DNA of 64,000 nt from Rhodospirillaceae bacterium (lineage in GTDB: Bacteria > Pseudomonadota > Alphaproteobacteria > Bin65), in assembly GCA_028819475.1 (NCBI GenBank), contig JAPPLJ010000063.1:17466-81465 (forward strand). Direction: 5' to 3'. The translations under genes were made by a program, and so were the position numbers. The notes beneath the pieces are model-generated. The model did no database searches. It was not told where the DNA came from and was given only the letters and a program-made list of their open reading frames with translations. Each line of letters begins with the position of its first letter. The first letter of the stretch is position 1. Shown piece after piece: positions 42,171-51,191 of this stretch.

Positions 42171-44342
42171 ATGTCGAAGCGGGCGGTTGGCATCCTTGTC
42201 GCGGCGATAGCGCTTGTCCTGGTGGCGGCTGTGTCCCTGCCGGCAGCGGCGCAGACCTTCGATGATGCCTTCGCAGCCTACGAACGCGGCGACTACGCCG
42301 CGGCCTATCGCGGCTTCCGGCCCATCGCGGAACGGGGCGACGCGCGGGCGCAATACTATCTTGGCCAACTGTACAGAAGCGGCCTGGGCGTTCCGCAGGA
42401 CTTTGCCGAGGCCGCGCGATGGTACGGCCGGGCCGCCGCGCAGGGCGACGCAAGGGCCCAGACCGCCCTCGCCTATCAGTATCATGTCGGCGAAGGCGTC
42501 GCGCAGGACTATGGCGAAGCGCTCCGCTGGTATCGCCGCGCCGCCGACCGGGGCGATGCCTTGGCGGCTTACAATATCGGCACCATGCACTTTTCCGGCA
42601 AGGGCGTCCCGAAAGACTACGTCCAGGCCGAGCGGTGGTACCGCGTCGCCGCCGGGCGCGGCAGTCACAGGGCCGAATACAATCTCGGCTATATGTTCGA
42701 GCACGGCACAGGCGTGCGCCGGGACTACGCCGAGGCCGGGCGATGGTACCGCCGCGCTGCCGAGAGCGGCCATGCGAAAGCCCAGCACCAGCTTGCCCGG
42801 CTGTACGAATTCGGATGGGGCGTGCGGCAGGATTATGCCGAGGCCGCAAAATGGTATCGCCGCGCTGCCGACCGGGGACTCGCCGACGCCCAGAACAGTC
42901 TCGGCACCCTGTACAGCTACGGCCAGGGTGTGAAACGGGACCACGCCGCGGCCGCGCACTGGTTCCGCCGCGCCGCCGAACAGGGCGACGCCATGGCCCA
43001 GAGCAATCTCGGCTTCCGCTACGAACATGGCGAGGGCGTTCCGCAGAGCTACGAAGAAGCCATGCGCTGGTACCGCCGCGCGGCTGCGCAGGGCAACGCC
43101 ATCGCCCGCAACAGTATCGGCGACATGTACAATCTCGGCCGGGGCGTCCGGCAGGACCGGGCCGAAGCCGCGCGCTGGTACCGTCTGGCCGCCGGGCAGG
43201 GCCTTCCCCTGGCCCAGTACAATCTCGGGCGTTTGTACGAGCGGGGCGCCGGCGTTCCACGGGATTTCGTCCGGGCGTACAAATGGTTCAGCCTTGCGGC
43301 CGCCCGCGCCTCGGCCCGGGAAGCGCAACTCCGCGGGTATGCGGTGCAGGACCGAAACCGCGTGGCGGCCCGCCTGACGCAGGCGCAACTGGCCCGGGCA
43401 CAACGGCTGACGCGGGAATGGCGCCCGGGCAGGGACGCGAAACCTCCGGCGCGGCCCCCGGCCGGCGACGGCCCGGACCGCAAGACCGTCGCCGCGGCGC
43501 AACACGCCCTTGCAGAACTCGGCTACGATCCCGGTCCGGCGGACGGCGTTATGGGTCCGCGGACCCGCGCGGCCCTCCGCGCTTTCCAGGCGTCGGCCGG
43601 ATTGCCGGCGGACGGCCGCCTGTCGAAGAAAACCGCCGAGGCGCTTGTCGCCGCTTTCGTCGCCGCCAAAGCCGCCCCGGCCGGCACCGGTAAAGCCCGC
43701 CGTCCGATCGAACTGGCGGGCGCCGGGTCCGGCTTCCGCGTCGGCGCCGCCGGGCACATCCTGACCAACGCCCATGTCGTGCGCGGGTGCCGCGAAGTGC
43801 GGGTTCCGCCTGCGCCGCACATGAAGTCCCGCCGGGTTGCGGTTGCCGCGCGCAACGATGCGGCGGACCTCGCCCTGCTCGAAGGTCCGGCGGGCGGCCG
43901 GTCCGCGGCGTTCCGCCGGGGCCGCGGCATCCGGCCGGGTGCGGGCGTGGTCGTGGCCGGTTATCCGCTCCACGGTATGCTTGCCGCGGGCGTCAACGTA
44001 AGCATCGGCAGCGTCTCGGCCCTGGCCGGGCCCGGCAACGACAATCGACTGATCCAGATTTCCGCGCCTGTTCAGCCCGGCAACAGCGGCGGTCCGGTGC
44101 TGGACTACGCCGGCAATATCGTCGGCGTTGTCGTGGCGCGCCTCGATGCTGCCAAGACCGCCCGCGCGACGGGCAGCCTGCCGCAAAATGTCAATTTTGC
44201 CGTCAGCGCGGGGACGGCGCGCGCCTTCCTCGACGCGGAAGGCGTTGCCTATGCCACCGCTCCGTCGGTCGAGAAGCGGGCGCCGGAAGATGTCGCGGCG
44301 GCGGCGCGCAAGTTCACCGTCCTCGTCGAGTGCTGGAAGTAG
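42171..44342 (+). CDS. Secreted Sel1-repeat/peptidoglycan-binding/trypsin-like serine protease, nine-repeat paralogue
   Basis: Exported protein of 723 residues. A signal peptide (MSKRAVGILVAAIALVLVAA, cleaved near AAAQ) is followed by nine Sel1 repeats of 36 residues (consensus LG.LY..G.GV..DYAEA..WYRRAA), a peptidoglycan-binding domain (LGYDPGPADGVMGPRTRAAL) and a trypsin-like domain with the triad His535, Asp566 and Ser639 (NAHVV; DLALL; GNSGGPVLD). The start at 42171 is supported by GGGAGCCGGTGAA, almost the same leader as in the next gene. It may be a periplasmic protease bound to the wall. The neighbouring paralogue has only two Sel1 repeats. Confidence 0.92.
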   Translation: MSKRAVGILVAAIALVLVAAVSLPAAAQTFDDAFAAYERGDYAAAYRGFRPIAERGDARAQYYLGQLYRSGLGVPQDFAEAARWYGRAAAQGDARAQTALAYQYHVGEGVAQDYGEALRWYRRAADRGDALAAYNIGTMHFSGKGVPKDYVQAERWYRVAAGRGSHRAEYNLGYMFEHGTGVRRDYAEAGRWYRRAAESGHAKAQHQLARLYEFGWGVRQDYAEAAKWYRRAADRGLADAQNSLGTLYSYGQGVKRDHAAAAHWFRRAAEQGDAMAQSNLGFRYEHGEGVPQSYEEAMRWYRRAAAQGNAIARNSIGDMYNLGRGVRQDRAEAARWYRLAAGQGLPLAQYNLGRLYERGAGVPRDFVRAYKWFSLAAARASAREAQLRGYAVQDRNRVAARLTQAQLARAQRLTREWRPGRDAKPPARPPAGDGPDRKTVAAAQHALAELGYDPGPADGVMGPRTRAALRAFQASAGLPADGRLSKKTAEALVAAFVAAKAAPAGTGKARRPIELAGAGSGFRVGAAGHILTNAHVVRGCREVRVPPAPHMKSRRVAVAARNDAADLALLEGPAGGRSAAFRRGRGIRPGAGVVVAGYPLHGMLAAGVNVSIGSVSALAGPGNDNRLIQISAPVQPGNSGGPVLDYAGNIVGVVVARLDAAKTARATGSLPQNVNFAVSAGTARAFLDAEGVAYATAPSVEKRAPEDVAAAARKFTVLVECWK
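42341..43310 (+). repeat. Nine tandem Sel1-coding repeats of about 108 bp
   Basis: In-frame tandem repeat of 36 codons within the protease gene. The protein consensus (WYRRAA, G.GV..DYAEA) is held in each unit while codons vary, so the array is old and not a recent polymerase-slippage product. Confidence 0.85.
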
Positions 44343-44524
44343 CGGCGGAGGTTCCGGCAGCGCGCCGGTCGCAACGGAGCGTTCGAAGCCCCGTCGTCAA
44401 TTCCTGAAGGCTGCCGCGCAGAATCGGGAAAACCGGCCTCCGACAGAAGCGGCGTACGGTTGCAGGAAATCCAGAACCGGCGATAATCGAAATTCCGCAA
44501 CGATCGGGCGGGGGAGCCGGTAGG

Positions 44525-45925
44525 ATGACGATGCGGGCGGTTCTGCCCTTTGTCCCGGCGGTAATGCTTGTCCTGTCGGTTGCGTTCGCACTGCCGGCAG
44601 CCGCGCAGACCTATCGGGAATCCCTGGCGGCCTATAAGCGCGGCGACTACGCAACGGCCTATCGAGGATTTCGGCGCCTCGCCGGACAGGGTAACGCCAG
44701 GGCCCAGTATTTTCTTGCAAACATGTACGGCAAGGGCCGGGGCGTTCGCCGGAATTACACGACGGCCGTGAGGTGGTATCGCCGCTCTGCCGAACAGGGC
44801 GATATCTATTCGCAGGCTATGCTCGGGGTCCACTACGAAACCGGCGTCGGCGTCCGGCGGAACCTGATTTACGCGCACAAGTGGTTCAGCCTTGCGATCT
44901 CCCGATCCACAGTCGGTCAAAGGGGCGTACGGGATTATGCAGCGAAACGTCGAAACAACCTGGCGAGGCGTCTGACCGGATCGGCGCTCAGCCAGGCGCG
45001 ATGGCTCGCGCGGAAATGGCGGCCGCGCAAGGAAACGGCGCTCCGGCCACCGCCGCGAAGAAACGCCCTCCGGCCACGCCAGGTCGCGTCGCTGCAACGT
45101 GCCCTGGCCCGTCTCGGCTACGATCCGGGACCCGCCGACGGCGTTCTGGGTCCGAGGTCCCGGGCCGCCATCCGCGCGTTTCAGGCGTCGGTCGGTCTGC
45201 CGGCGAACGGCCGCGTATCGAAGCGGCTGGTGAACGCGGTTGTCGATGCGCTCCGGCGCGCTTCCGCCTTCGGCCCGGCCCGCCGTTCTCGCAGAATGGC
45301 GGGCACCGGGTCCGGTTTTCGCGTCAGCGCCCGCGGCCACATTCTGACCAACGCGCATGTCGTGCGCGGCTGTCTCGAAGTGCGGGTCCCGCCGTCGCCG
45401 AACGCCCGTTCCCGGCGGGTCGCCGTCGGCGCGCGCGACGACGGCGCCGATCTTGCCCTGCTCGCCGGTCCGGCGGGCCGGCCTTTCGCGGCGTTCCGCC
45501 AGGGGCGCCGCATACGTCCGGCCGCGAGCGTGATCGTCGCCGGCTATCCGCTCCACGGCCTTCTTGCAACCGGGCTGAACGTCAGCAAGGGCATCGTCTC
45601 CGCGCTGGCCGGACCGCGAAACAACCGGCGCATGATCCAGATTTCCGCCCCGGTCCAGAGAGGAAACAGCGGCGGGCCGGTGCTGGATTCGGCCGGCAAC
45701 GTCGTCGGTGTCGTCGTATCGAAGCTCAATGCCCTCAAGGTTGCCCGCGTAACCGGCGACATTCCTCAGAACGTGAATTTCGCCGTCAGCGCGAGAACGG
45801 CGCGGGCCTTCCTCAACGGCGAGGGTGTCGCCTATGCGACGGCGCCGTCGGACATTGCCCGGACGCCGGAAGACGTCGCGGCGGCGGCGCGGAAGTTCAC
45901 CGTCCTCGTCGAGTGCTGGAGGTAG
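44525..45925 (+). CDS. Secreted Sel1/peptidoglycan-binding/trypsin-like protease, two-repeat paralogue
   Basis: Exported protein of 466 residues, built like its upstream neighbour: signal peptide (MRAVLPFVPAVMLVLSVAFA, cleaved near AAAQ), a short region YKRGDYATAYRGFR also found in the neighbour, two Sel1 repeats, peptidoglycan-binding domain (LGYDPGPADGVLGPRSRAA) and trypsin-like domain with His278, Asp309 and Ser382. The last 60 residues match the neighbour closely (AARKFTVLVECW). The genes arose by tandem duplication; later repeat gain or loss differs. An inverted-repeat terminator follows. Confidence 0.92.
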   Translation: MTMRAVLPFVPAVMLVLSVAFALPAAAQTYRESLAAYKRGDYATAYRGFRRLAGQGNARAQYFLANMYGKGRGVRRNYTTAVRWYRRSAEQGDIYSQAMLGVHYETGVGVRRNLIYAHKWFSLAISRSTVGQRGVRDYAAKRRNNLARRLTGSALSQARWLARKWRPRKETALRPPPRRNALRPRQVASLQRALARLGYDPGPADGVLGPRSRAAIRAFQASVGLPANGRVSKRLVNAVVDALRRASAFGPARRSRRMAGTGSGFRVSARGHILTNAHVVRGCLEVRVPPSPNARSRRVAVGARDDGADLALLAGPAGRPFAAFRQGRRIRPAASVIVAGYPLHGLLATGLNVSKGIVSALAGPRNNRRMIQISAPVQRGNSGGPVLDSAGNVVGVVVSKLNALKVARVTGDIPQNVNFAVSARTARAFLNGEGVAYATAPSDIARTPEDVAAAARKFTVLVECWR

Positions 45926-45953
45926 CGGCCGCATTTGCGGTTGCGGACCGGGT

Positions 45954-45982
45954 GTAGGGGAGGGTTTGAAACCCTCCCCTAC
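45954..45982. terminator. Perfect inverted repeat after the protease gene
   Basis: Arms GTAGGGGAGGGTTT (45954-45967) and the exact complement (45969-45982) are separated by one base. It stands 28 bp after the stop codon of the protease. It lacks a T-run, so it may be a REP-type element instead of a simple terminator. A related half-site, GTAGGGGAGGGT, lies just after the esterase gene at 41993. Confidence 0.6.
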
Positions 45983-46127
45983 GGCGTCCGCAGGACGTCG
46001 ATAGGCTATTCTGCTGGTTCGCCGGAGCCGGTACCGCGGACACGACTTTCTTTCCGGTTGCCAAAGCGCCCCGGCGAACTCAATTCGGGCTGGCATCGAC
46101 CGAGCTTCAGAATTACGGACCGCCAGC

Positions 46128-47126
46128 ATGACCGAACCGGCCACCGACATTTTATTCGAGACCCAGAGCCAGGGCGCCTTCCGCTACATGGCGCCGGCGG
46201 CGGAATCCTCGCTCTACCGCAACGGCAAGGTGCTGACCCGGCGCGACCTCGACGGCAGCGACAGCGGCTTCGAGGGCATCGACCTGGAAAGCCGCGAAAT
46301 GTCGATCGTCGATGCGCGCGACCTGGCGCCTGAGGAACAGCCGACGCTGGCCGCCAACGGCTTCGAACTGCTCGACCGGCCGACGGCCCATCCCGGGCTC
46401 GATTTCCTCGATCACGAGGCGGTGGTGCGGACCTATTATCCGGAGTGCGTGGCGATCATGCAGGCGGCGACCGGCGCGGCGACGGTCGCGGCGTTCGACC
46501 ACAATGTCCGCTCGGCCTCCGGCAAGTCCGACAAGCGGCGCATCGCCGGCGGCCAGCAGGTTCAGGGGCCGGCCCATGTCGTCCACGGCGATTACACGCT
46601 GACCAGCGCGCCCCAGCGGATGCGCGACCTTGCGCGCCCGCCGACCCTGAACGACACCTACCATACGGCGCTGGCCGACGGCGAAACGCTGCTCGACGCC
46701 GGCGCGGTCGAGCGCGCCATCGAGAGCGGCCGCTTTGCCCTCGTCAACCTCTGGCGCAACATCGCGCCGGAGCCGGTGGCGACCCGGCCGCTGGCGCTGT
46801 GCGACGCCGAGACCGTGCAGCCGGACGAGCTGGTCGTCTTCGAGATCCACTACAGCGACCGGGTCGGCGAAAACTATTTCGCCAAGCACAACGCGCGCCA
46901 CCGCTGGGTCTACTGGTCGGGCATGACGCGCGACGAGGCGCTGCTCATCAAGCAGTGGGATTCGGCCGGCGAGTTGGCCCGGACCGGGGGCGCCCGGCCC
47001 GACGCCGACGCAGGCGGCCGGTCCAGCACCTTCAGCTTCCACAGCGCCTTCAAGGATCCCGCCACCCCGCCCGACGCCCCCGACCGCTGGAGCATCGAAG
47101 TCCGCTGCGCGCTGATCTACGGGTGA
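46128..47126 (+). CDS. CmcJ/NvfI-like oxidoreductase
   Basis: Protein of 332 residues of the CmcJ/NvfI family, better known from fungal secondary metabolism and from cephamycin biosynthesis. Typical parts are VHGDYT, VNLWRNI, LVVFEIHYSDR, HRWVYWSGMTRDEALLIKQWDS and the ending RWSIEVRCALIYG. Some family members are 2-oxoglutarate/iron oxygenases, where VHGDYT would supply an iron His. The natural substrate is unknown. It is followed 12 bp later by two small antitoxin-like genes in the same direction. Confidence 0.85.
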   Translation: MTEPATDILFETQSQGAFRYMAPAAESSLYRNGKVLTRRDLDGSDSGFEGIDLESREMSIVDARDLAPEEQPTLAANGFELLDRPTAHPGLDFLDHEAVVRTYYPECVAIMQAATGAATVAAFDHNVRSASGKSDKRRIAGGQQVQGPAHVVHGDYTLTSAPQRMRDLARPPTLNDTYHTALADGETLLDAGAVERAIESGRFALVNLWRNIAPEPVATRPLALCDAETVQPDELVVFEIHYSDRVGENYFAKHNARHRWVYWSGMTRDEALLIKQWDSAGELARTGGARPDADAGGRSSTFSFHSAFKDPATPPDAPDRWSIEVRCALIYG

Positions 47127-47138
47127 GGGGGAAGGCGG

Positions 47139-47333
47139 ATGCCGACCGAGGTTCAGGAAATTCTCGACCGCGTTGAAGCCCAAACCGGACCGCCGGCCGC
47201 TGCCCACGCCTGGTTCCATTCCAAGCCCTTGCCCAGCTTCGACGGCGCGCCGCCGGATCAACTGGTGCGCGAGGGCCGGGCCGAAGATATCCATGCCTAT
47301 CTCGATCGGATCATGGACGGCGGATATGCATGA
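47139..47333 (+). CDS. Small MbcA/ParS/Xre-like (DUF2384-type) protein
   Basis: Protein of 64 residues. Its second half (PLPSFDGAPPDQLVREGRAEDIHAYLDRIMDGGYA) resembles the toxin-binding domain at the C-terminus of MbcA/ParS-type antitoxins. The DNA-binding N-terminal half of such proteins is missing. No RES-domain toxin is found nearby. Its stop overlaps the next start by 4 bp (ATGA). Confidence 0.65.
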   Translation: MPTEVQEILDRVEAQTGPPAAAHAWFHSKPLPSFDGAPPDQLVREGRAEDIHAYLDRIMDGGYA

Positions 47334-47671
47334 GTCGGCTGGTGGACCTCGACGCGCTTGAGGCGTTGCCGGACGACCGGATCGATACGAGCGACATCCC
47401 GGAGCAGACGGACTGGTCGGGCGCGGTGCGCGGGCTGTTTTACAGTCCGGTCATGCAGCAGATCACGCTGCGGCTGGACGCCGACGTGGTGGCGTGGTTC
47501 AAGCGGCAGGCTCCTGGCGGCCGGGGCTATCAGACCGCAATCAACCGGGCCCTGAGGCGGCATGTCGAACGGAGCGAGACCGTTTGGCCGGGATGTCCGT
47601 CATCGGTTTGCCGAGGCGGCAGAACGATTTTTCTCGATAACGGCGCAGTCCTGAAGGAGCGATGCACATGA
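47330..47671 (+). CDS. BrnA-like antitoxin domain protein
   Basis: Protein of 113 residues. ITLRLDADVVAWFKRQAPGGRGYQTAINRALRRHVE is a ribbon-helix-helix of the BrnA type. No BrnT toxin gene is adjacent. About 30 residues after the domain (TVWPGCPSSVCRGGRTIFLDNGAVLKERCT) are not typical and may be a run-on after loss of the original stop. Its start overlaps the upstream small gene and its stop overlaps the start of the CoA-transferase gene (ATGA both times). Confidence 0.75.
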   Translation: MSRLVDLDALEALPDDRIDTSDIPEQTDWSGAVRGLFYSPVMQQITLRLDADVVAWFKRQAPGGRGYQTAINRALRRHVERSETVWPGCPSSVCRGGRTIFLDNGAVLKERCT

Positions 47672-48897
47672 GCGGACCGTATGAGGGTATTCGGATCGTC
47701 GATTTGAGCGCGATGCTGTCGGGGCCGTGGGCAACCTCGATCCTGGGCGACCAGGGCGCCGACGTGATCAAGGTCGAGCCGCCCGGCCGGGGCGACCACA
47801 CCCGTGCGTTCGGCAACCGGCGCGGCGGCCTGTCGTCGGCGTTCCTCAACATCAACCGCAACAAGCGCTCGATCACCCTGGACCTGAAGAAGCCCGGTGG
47901 CCGCGACCTGCTGCTGAAGATCGCTGCAACCGCCGACGTCTTCGTGCAGAATTTCCGCCCCGGCGTGGTCGAGCGGCTGGGCGTCGGCTACGACGACATC
48001 GCGAAGGTCAATCCGCGGATCGTCTACCTTTCGCTCTCCGGCTTCGGCGAGAAAGGCCCGTGGACCCACAAGCCGGTCTACGACCCGGTGATCCAGGCGC
48101 TCAGCGGCCTGACGACCATCCAGGCCGGTTCCGACGGCGAGCGCCCGCGGCTGGTGCGCACCGTTTTGCCCGACAAGCTGTCCGCTATCACCGCCTCCCA
48201 GGCGATCGGCGCCGCCCTGTTCCGGCGCGAGCGCACGGGCGCGGGCCAGCATGTCCGCCTGTCGATGCTGGATGCCGTCCTGTCCTTTCTCTGGGCCTCG
48301 GACTTCAACGCGCAGACCTGGCCCGGCGCGGACGTTTCCGATCAGGCGGCGGCCAGCGTCATCGACCTGATCTACCAGACGGCGGACGGCTACATGACCG
48401 TCGCCGTGATGACCGACAAGGAATGGCGCGGCCTGTGCACGGCGCTGGACCGGGCGGATTGGCTGGCCGACGACCGCTTCGCCACGCCGGCGGCGCGCGC
48501 CGCAAATGTCGACGCACGGCTCGAACTGACCCAGCAGGTCTTGCTCGAACGCACCACCGGCGAATGGATGGAACGTCTCGAAGCCTGCGGCGTGCCCTGT
48601 GCGCCGGCGCTCACCCGGAACGAAGTCGTCGACCATCCGCAGGTCGTCGCCAGCGAGATCCTGATGGACACCGAGCACCATGCCGCCGGCCGGCTGCGCC
48701 AGGCCCGCACCGCCGCCCGATTCGAGGGCTCGCCCGCGACCGGGCTGGCCGGCGCGCCGCAGCTCGGCGAGCATTGCTCGGAAATCCTGTCCGAAATCGG
48801 CTTGAGCGAGGCGGACATCGCCGGCCTGCACGATAGCGGCGTCATCGGCGGTGAAACCGATCCGGCTTTGGGCGCCTATCCGGAGGCGGCGGAGTAG
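47668..48897 (+). CDS. CaiB/BaiF CoA-transferase family III
   Basis: CoA-transferase of 409 residues moving CoA between acyl groups. The N-terminal GIRIVDLSAMLSGPWATSILGDQGADVIKVE and NRNKRSITLDLK are hallmarks; the catalytic Asp lies in KPVYDPVIQAL. The start at 47668 is preferred over 47662 because GGAG is then about 8 bases upstream and because it makes an ATGA overlap with the BrnA-like gene. An SDR follows after 34 bp. The acid partner is unknown. Confidence 0.92.
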   Translation: MSGPYEGIRIVDLSAMLSGPWATSILGDQGADVIKVEPPGRGDHTRAFGNRRGGLSSAFLNINRNKRSITLDLKKPGGRDLLLKIAATADVFVQNFRPGVVERLGVGYDDIAKVNPRIVYLSLSGFGEKGPWTHKPVYDPVIQALSGLTTIQAGSDGERPRLVRTVLPDKLSAITASQAIGAALFRRERTGAGQHVRLSMLDAVLSFLWASDFNAQTWPGADVSDQAAASVIDLIYQTADGYMTVAVMTDKEWRGLCTALDRADWLADDRFATPAARAANVDARLELTQQVLLERTTGEWMERLEACGVPCAPALTRNEVVDHPQVVASEILMDTEHHAAGRLRQARTAARFEGSPATGLAGAPQLGEHCSEILSEIGLSEADIAGLHDSGVIGGETDPALGAYPEAAE

Positions 48898-48931
48898 CGC
48901 GCCGGCCGGGCGAAACGGAGCGGATTTCCGA

Positions 48932-49612
48932 ATGCCGGATTATCTGGTCATCGGCGCCGACCGCGGCATCGGCCTCGCCGTCTGCCGGCAACTCGCCGCG
49001 CGGGGCGAGACGGTCGTGGCGGCCTGCCTCGGCCGGGGCGAGGCCCATGACGGTTCCGGGGTAGAGGTGATCCCGGAGATCGACGTGACCTCCGGAGCCG
49101 CGGTCGCGCGCATGGCCGGGGCGCTGGCGAAGCGGGGCGGCAGGATCGGCCGCCTGATCCATGTCGCCGGCGTGCTCGGCCTCGACGCGCTGGGCAGCCT
49201 CGACTTCGGCGACGTGCGCCGGCAGATCGAGATCAACACCATCGGGCCGCTGCGCGCGGTCGAGGCCGCGCTGCCCCATCTGGCGGCCGGCGCCAGGGTC
49301 GGGATCGTCACCAGCCGGGTCGGCTCGCTGGCCGACAACGGCACCGGCGGGATGTATGCCTACCGCGTCTCCAAGGCGGGCGCGAACATGGTGGCGCTCA
49401 ACCTGCATCACGATCTGTCGAAGCGCGGCATCGCCGTGGCGGCGCTCCATCCCGGGATGGTTGCGACCGACCTGACGAAGGATATTCCGGGCGACTTCGA
49501 CTACATCACGCCCGACGAGGCGGCAGCAGGGCTGATCCGGCGCATGGACGCGCTCAGCCTCGAATCCTCGGGCCGGTTCTGGCATGCCAACGGGGAAGAT
49601 CTGCCCTGGTGA
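48932..49612 (+). CDS. SDR family oxidoreductase (short, C-factor/CsgA-like)
   Basis: Short-chain dehydrogenase-like protein of 226 residues: YLVIGADRGIGLAVCRQLAARG at the N-terminus, HVAGVLG in place of NNAG, TSRVGSLADNGTGGMYAYRVSKAGANM with Ser, Tyr and Lys, and HPGMVATDL. The shape is that of the sniffer/C-factor subgroup. The ATG at 48932 gives the correct N-terminus; an upstream in-frame start overlaps the CoA-transferase. The function is unknown. Confidence 0.9.
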   Translation: MPDYLVIGADRGIGLAVCRQLAARGETVVAACLGRGEAHDGSGVEVIPEIDVTSGAAVARMAGALAKRGGRIGRLIHVAGVLGLDALGSLDFGDVRRQIEINTIGPLRAVEAALPHLAAGARVGIVTSRVGSLADNGTGGMYAYRVSKAGANMVALNLHHDLSKRGIAVAALHPGMVATDLTKDIPGDFDYITPDEAAAGLIRRMDALSLESSGRFWHANGEDLPW

Positions 49613-49714
49613 CGGCGGCCTGATCGTCGCCCGGATATGGTCCTCCCCGGGTCTCGCCGCGCCCCGGCCCGGCGGCTATAAGGACGCCTGCCGACCGACC
49701 GCCAGGACAGGCCC

Positions 49715-50764
49715 ATGACCGCACCCCTCGACCTGCCGCTCATCCCGACGACGCTCACCGGCAGCTACGTCCAGCCGGACTGGCTGGTCGACCGGGAGAA
49801 GCTGACCGGCCGCCCGCCGTCGCGCGCCCGCGGCGACGATATCTGGCGCATCGGCGGCGACGGGCTGGAAGAGGCCCAGGATGCCGCGACCCTGATGGCG
49901 ATCCGCACCTTCGAGGAGGCCGGCCTCGACATCCTGACCGACGGCGAGATCCGGCGCGAGAGCTATTCCAACCGGTTCCACACGGCCCTCGACGGCATCG
50001 ACGTCGACAACCCGGCGATGGTGCCGGGGCGCTCGCCGGGCAAGATGATCCCGGTGCCGCGGATTACCGGGCCGCTCGCCCGCCGCCATCCGGTCGAGGC
50101 GCGGGATACCGAATTCCTGCGCCGCCACACCGGCCGGCCGATCAAGATGACCCTGCCCGGGCCGTTCACCCTGTCCCAGGTCTCGGTCGACGAGCATTAC
50201 GGCGACGAGGAGGCCGTCGTCATGGCGCTGGCGGAAATCGTGCGCGAAGAGGTGGCTGACCTGTTCGCCGCCGGCGCCGACATCGTCCAGCTCGACGAGC
50301 CCTGGATGCAGGCGCGGCCGGAGAAGGCCAAACGCCTTGCCGTGCCGGCGATCGACCATGCCCTGCGGGACGCCGCCGGCCCGACGATCGTCCATCTGTG
50401 TTTCGGCTATGCCTACGCGGTCAAGCAGAAGCCGACCGGCTATTCCTTCCTGCCGGAACTCGACGCCTGCGCCGCCGACCAGATTTCCATCGAGGCGGCC
50501 CAGCCGAAGCTCGACCTGTCGATCCTCGAGACGCTGCCGTCCAAGCAGATCATGGTCGGCGTGATCGACCTCGCCGATCCGGCTGCCGAAACCGCCGAAA
50601 CCGTCGCCGGCCGGCTGCGCCGCGCGCTCGACGTGCTGCCGCCCGAACGCATCGTCGCCGCGCCGGACTGCGGGATGAAATATCTCGACCCGGCGGTCGC
50701 CCGCGGCAAGCTCCAGGCCCTGGTCGACGGCGCCGCCATCGTGCGCCGGGAACTGGGCGGATAG
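49715..50764 (+). CDS. Cobalamin-independent methionine synthase-like protein (MetE C-terminal domain family)
   Basis: Protein of 349 residues with the MetE C-terminal barrel only. LTGSYVQPDWL and TDGEIRRESYSNRF begin it; the zinc ligands appear to be His and Cys in IVHLCFGYAY and Cys in AAPDCGMKYLDP. QLDEPWMQARPEKA is the homocysteine-side Asp/Glu loop. Stand-alone proteins of this kind may transfer methyl groups between other donors and thiols or act in methylated-compound catabolism. It is monocistronic. Confidence 0.88.
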   Translation: MTAPLDLPLIPTTLTGSYVQPDWLVDREKLTGRPPSRARGDDIWRIGGDGLEEAQDAATLMAIRTFEEAGLDILTDGEIRRESYSNRFHTALDGIDVDNPAMVPGRSPGKMIPVPRITGPLARRHPVEARDTEFLRRHTGRPIKMTLPGPFTLSQVSVDEHYGDEEAVVMALAEIVREEVADLFAAGADIVQLDEPWMQARPEKAKRLAVPAIDHALRDAAGPTIVHLCFGYAYAVKQKPTGYSFLPELDACAADQISIEAAQPKLDLSILETLPSKQIMVGVIDLADPAAETAETVAGRLRRALDVLPPERIVAAPDCGMKYLDPAVARGKLQALVDGAAIVRRELGG

Positions 50765-50898
50765 GGCGGCTGACTCCGACCTCCCGCCTTCGCGCCCGTC
50801 ACCGGGCCGTGGGGTGACGGAACGCTCGGACCGACGGGGGAGAAGCTGGATTCGGCGGGCAGGACGGGAAGGTCGTGGCCGTTACCGGCGCTGCACCG

Positions 50899-51105
50899 AA
50901 CCCGGATTTCTCACAAGAATTGTCGCCCCGGCCCCCGAGCCGGGGCCCAGGGCTACAGGGTAAAGCGGCGGATAAGGGTCCGGGCGACGGCAACGATCCG
51001 CGGCGCTGCGGGGATTGGATTGCAGGGCTGCGAAATCCCCGCCGCCAATCTCTGAACCTACCGCCCGTCGTGCGACTCTGGACCCCGGCTCGGAGGCCGG
51101 GGTGA
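50899..51105. repeat. Dispersed repeat with palindromic terminal inverted repeats, copy 2
   Basis: Second copy of the element at 10007-10211, same orientation. The terminal repeats are 50926-50950 and 51078-51102. TTTCTCACA in the left flank (50907-50915) also has an inverted partner, TGTGAGAAA, at 51177-51185, so this copy may have a wider symmetric frame. It occupies the 427-bp gap between the MetE-like gene and the convergent GST gene. Nothing else was recognised in that gap. Confidence 0.85.
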
Positions 51106-51191
51106 CATGAGTCATTATACTAACCGATTATCGTAGAGGAGATTTCTTGCCCGCGAGCCTCGGATGCGCCCATTCCTGTGAGAAATCCCGG

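Noticed and set aside
42341..43310. Recent DNA tandem duplication
   Set aside because: The nine units differ widely at DNA level and keep only the Sel1 protein consensus, so it is an ancient protein repeat.
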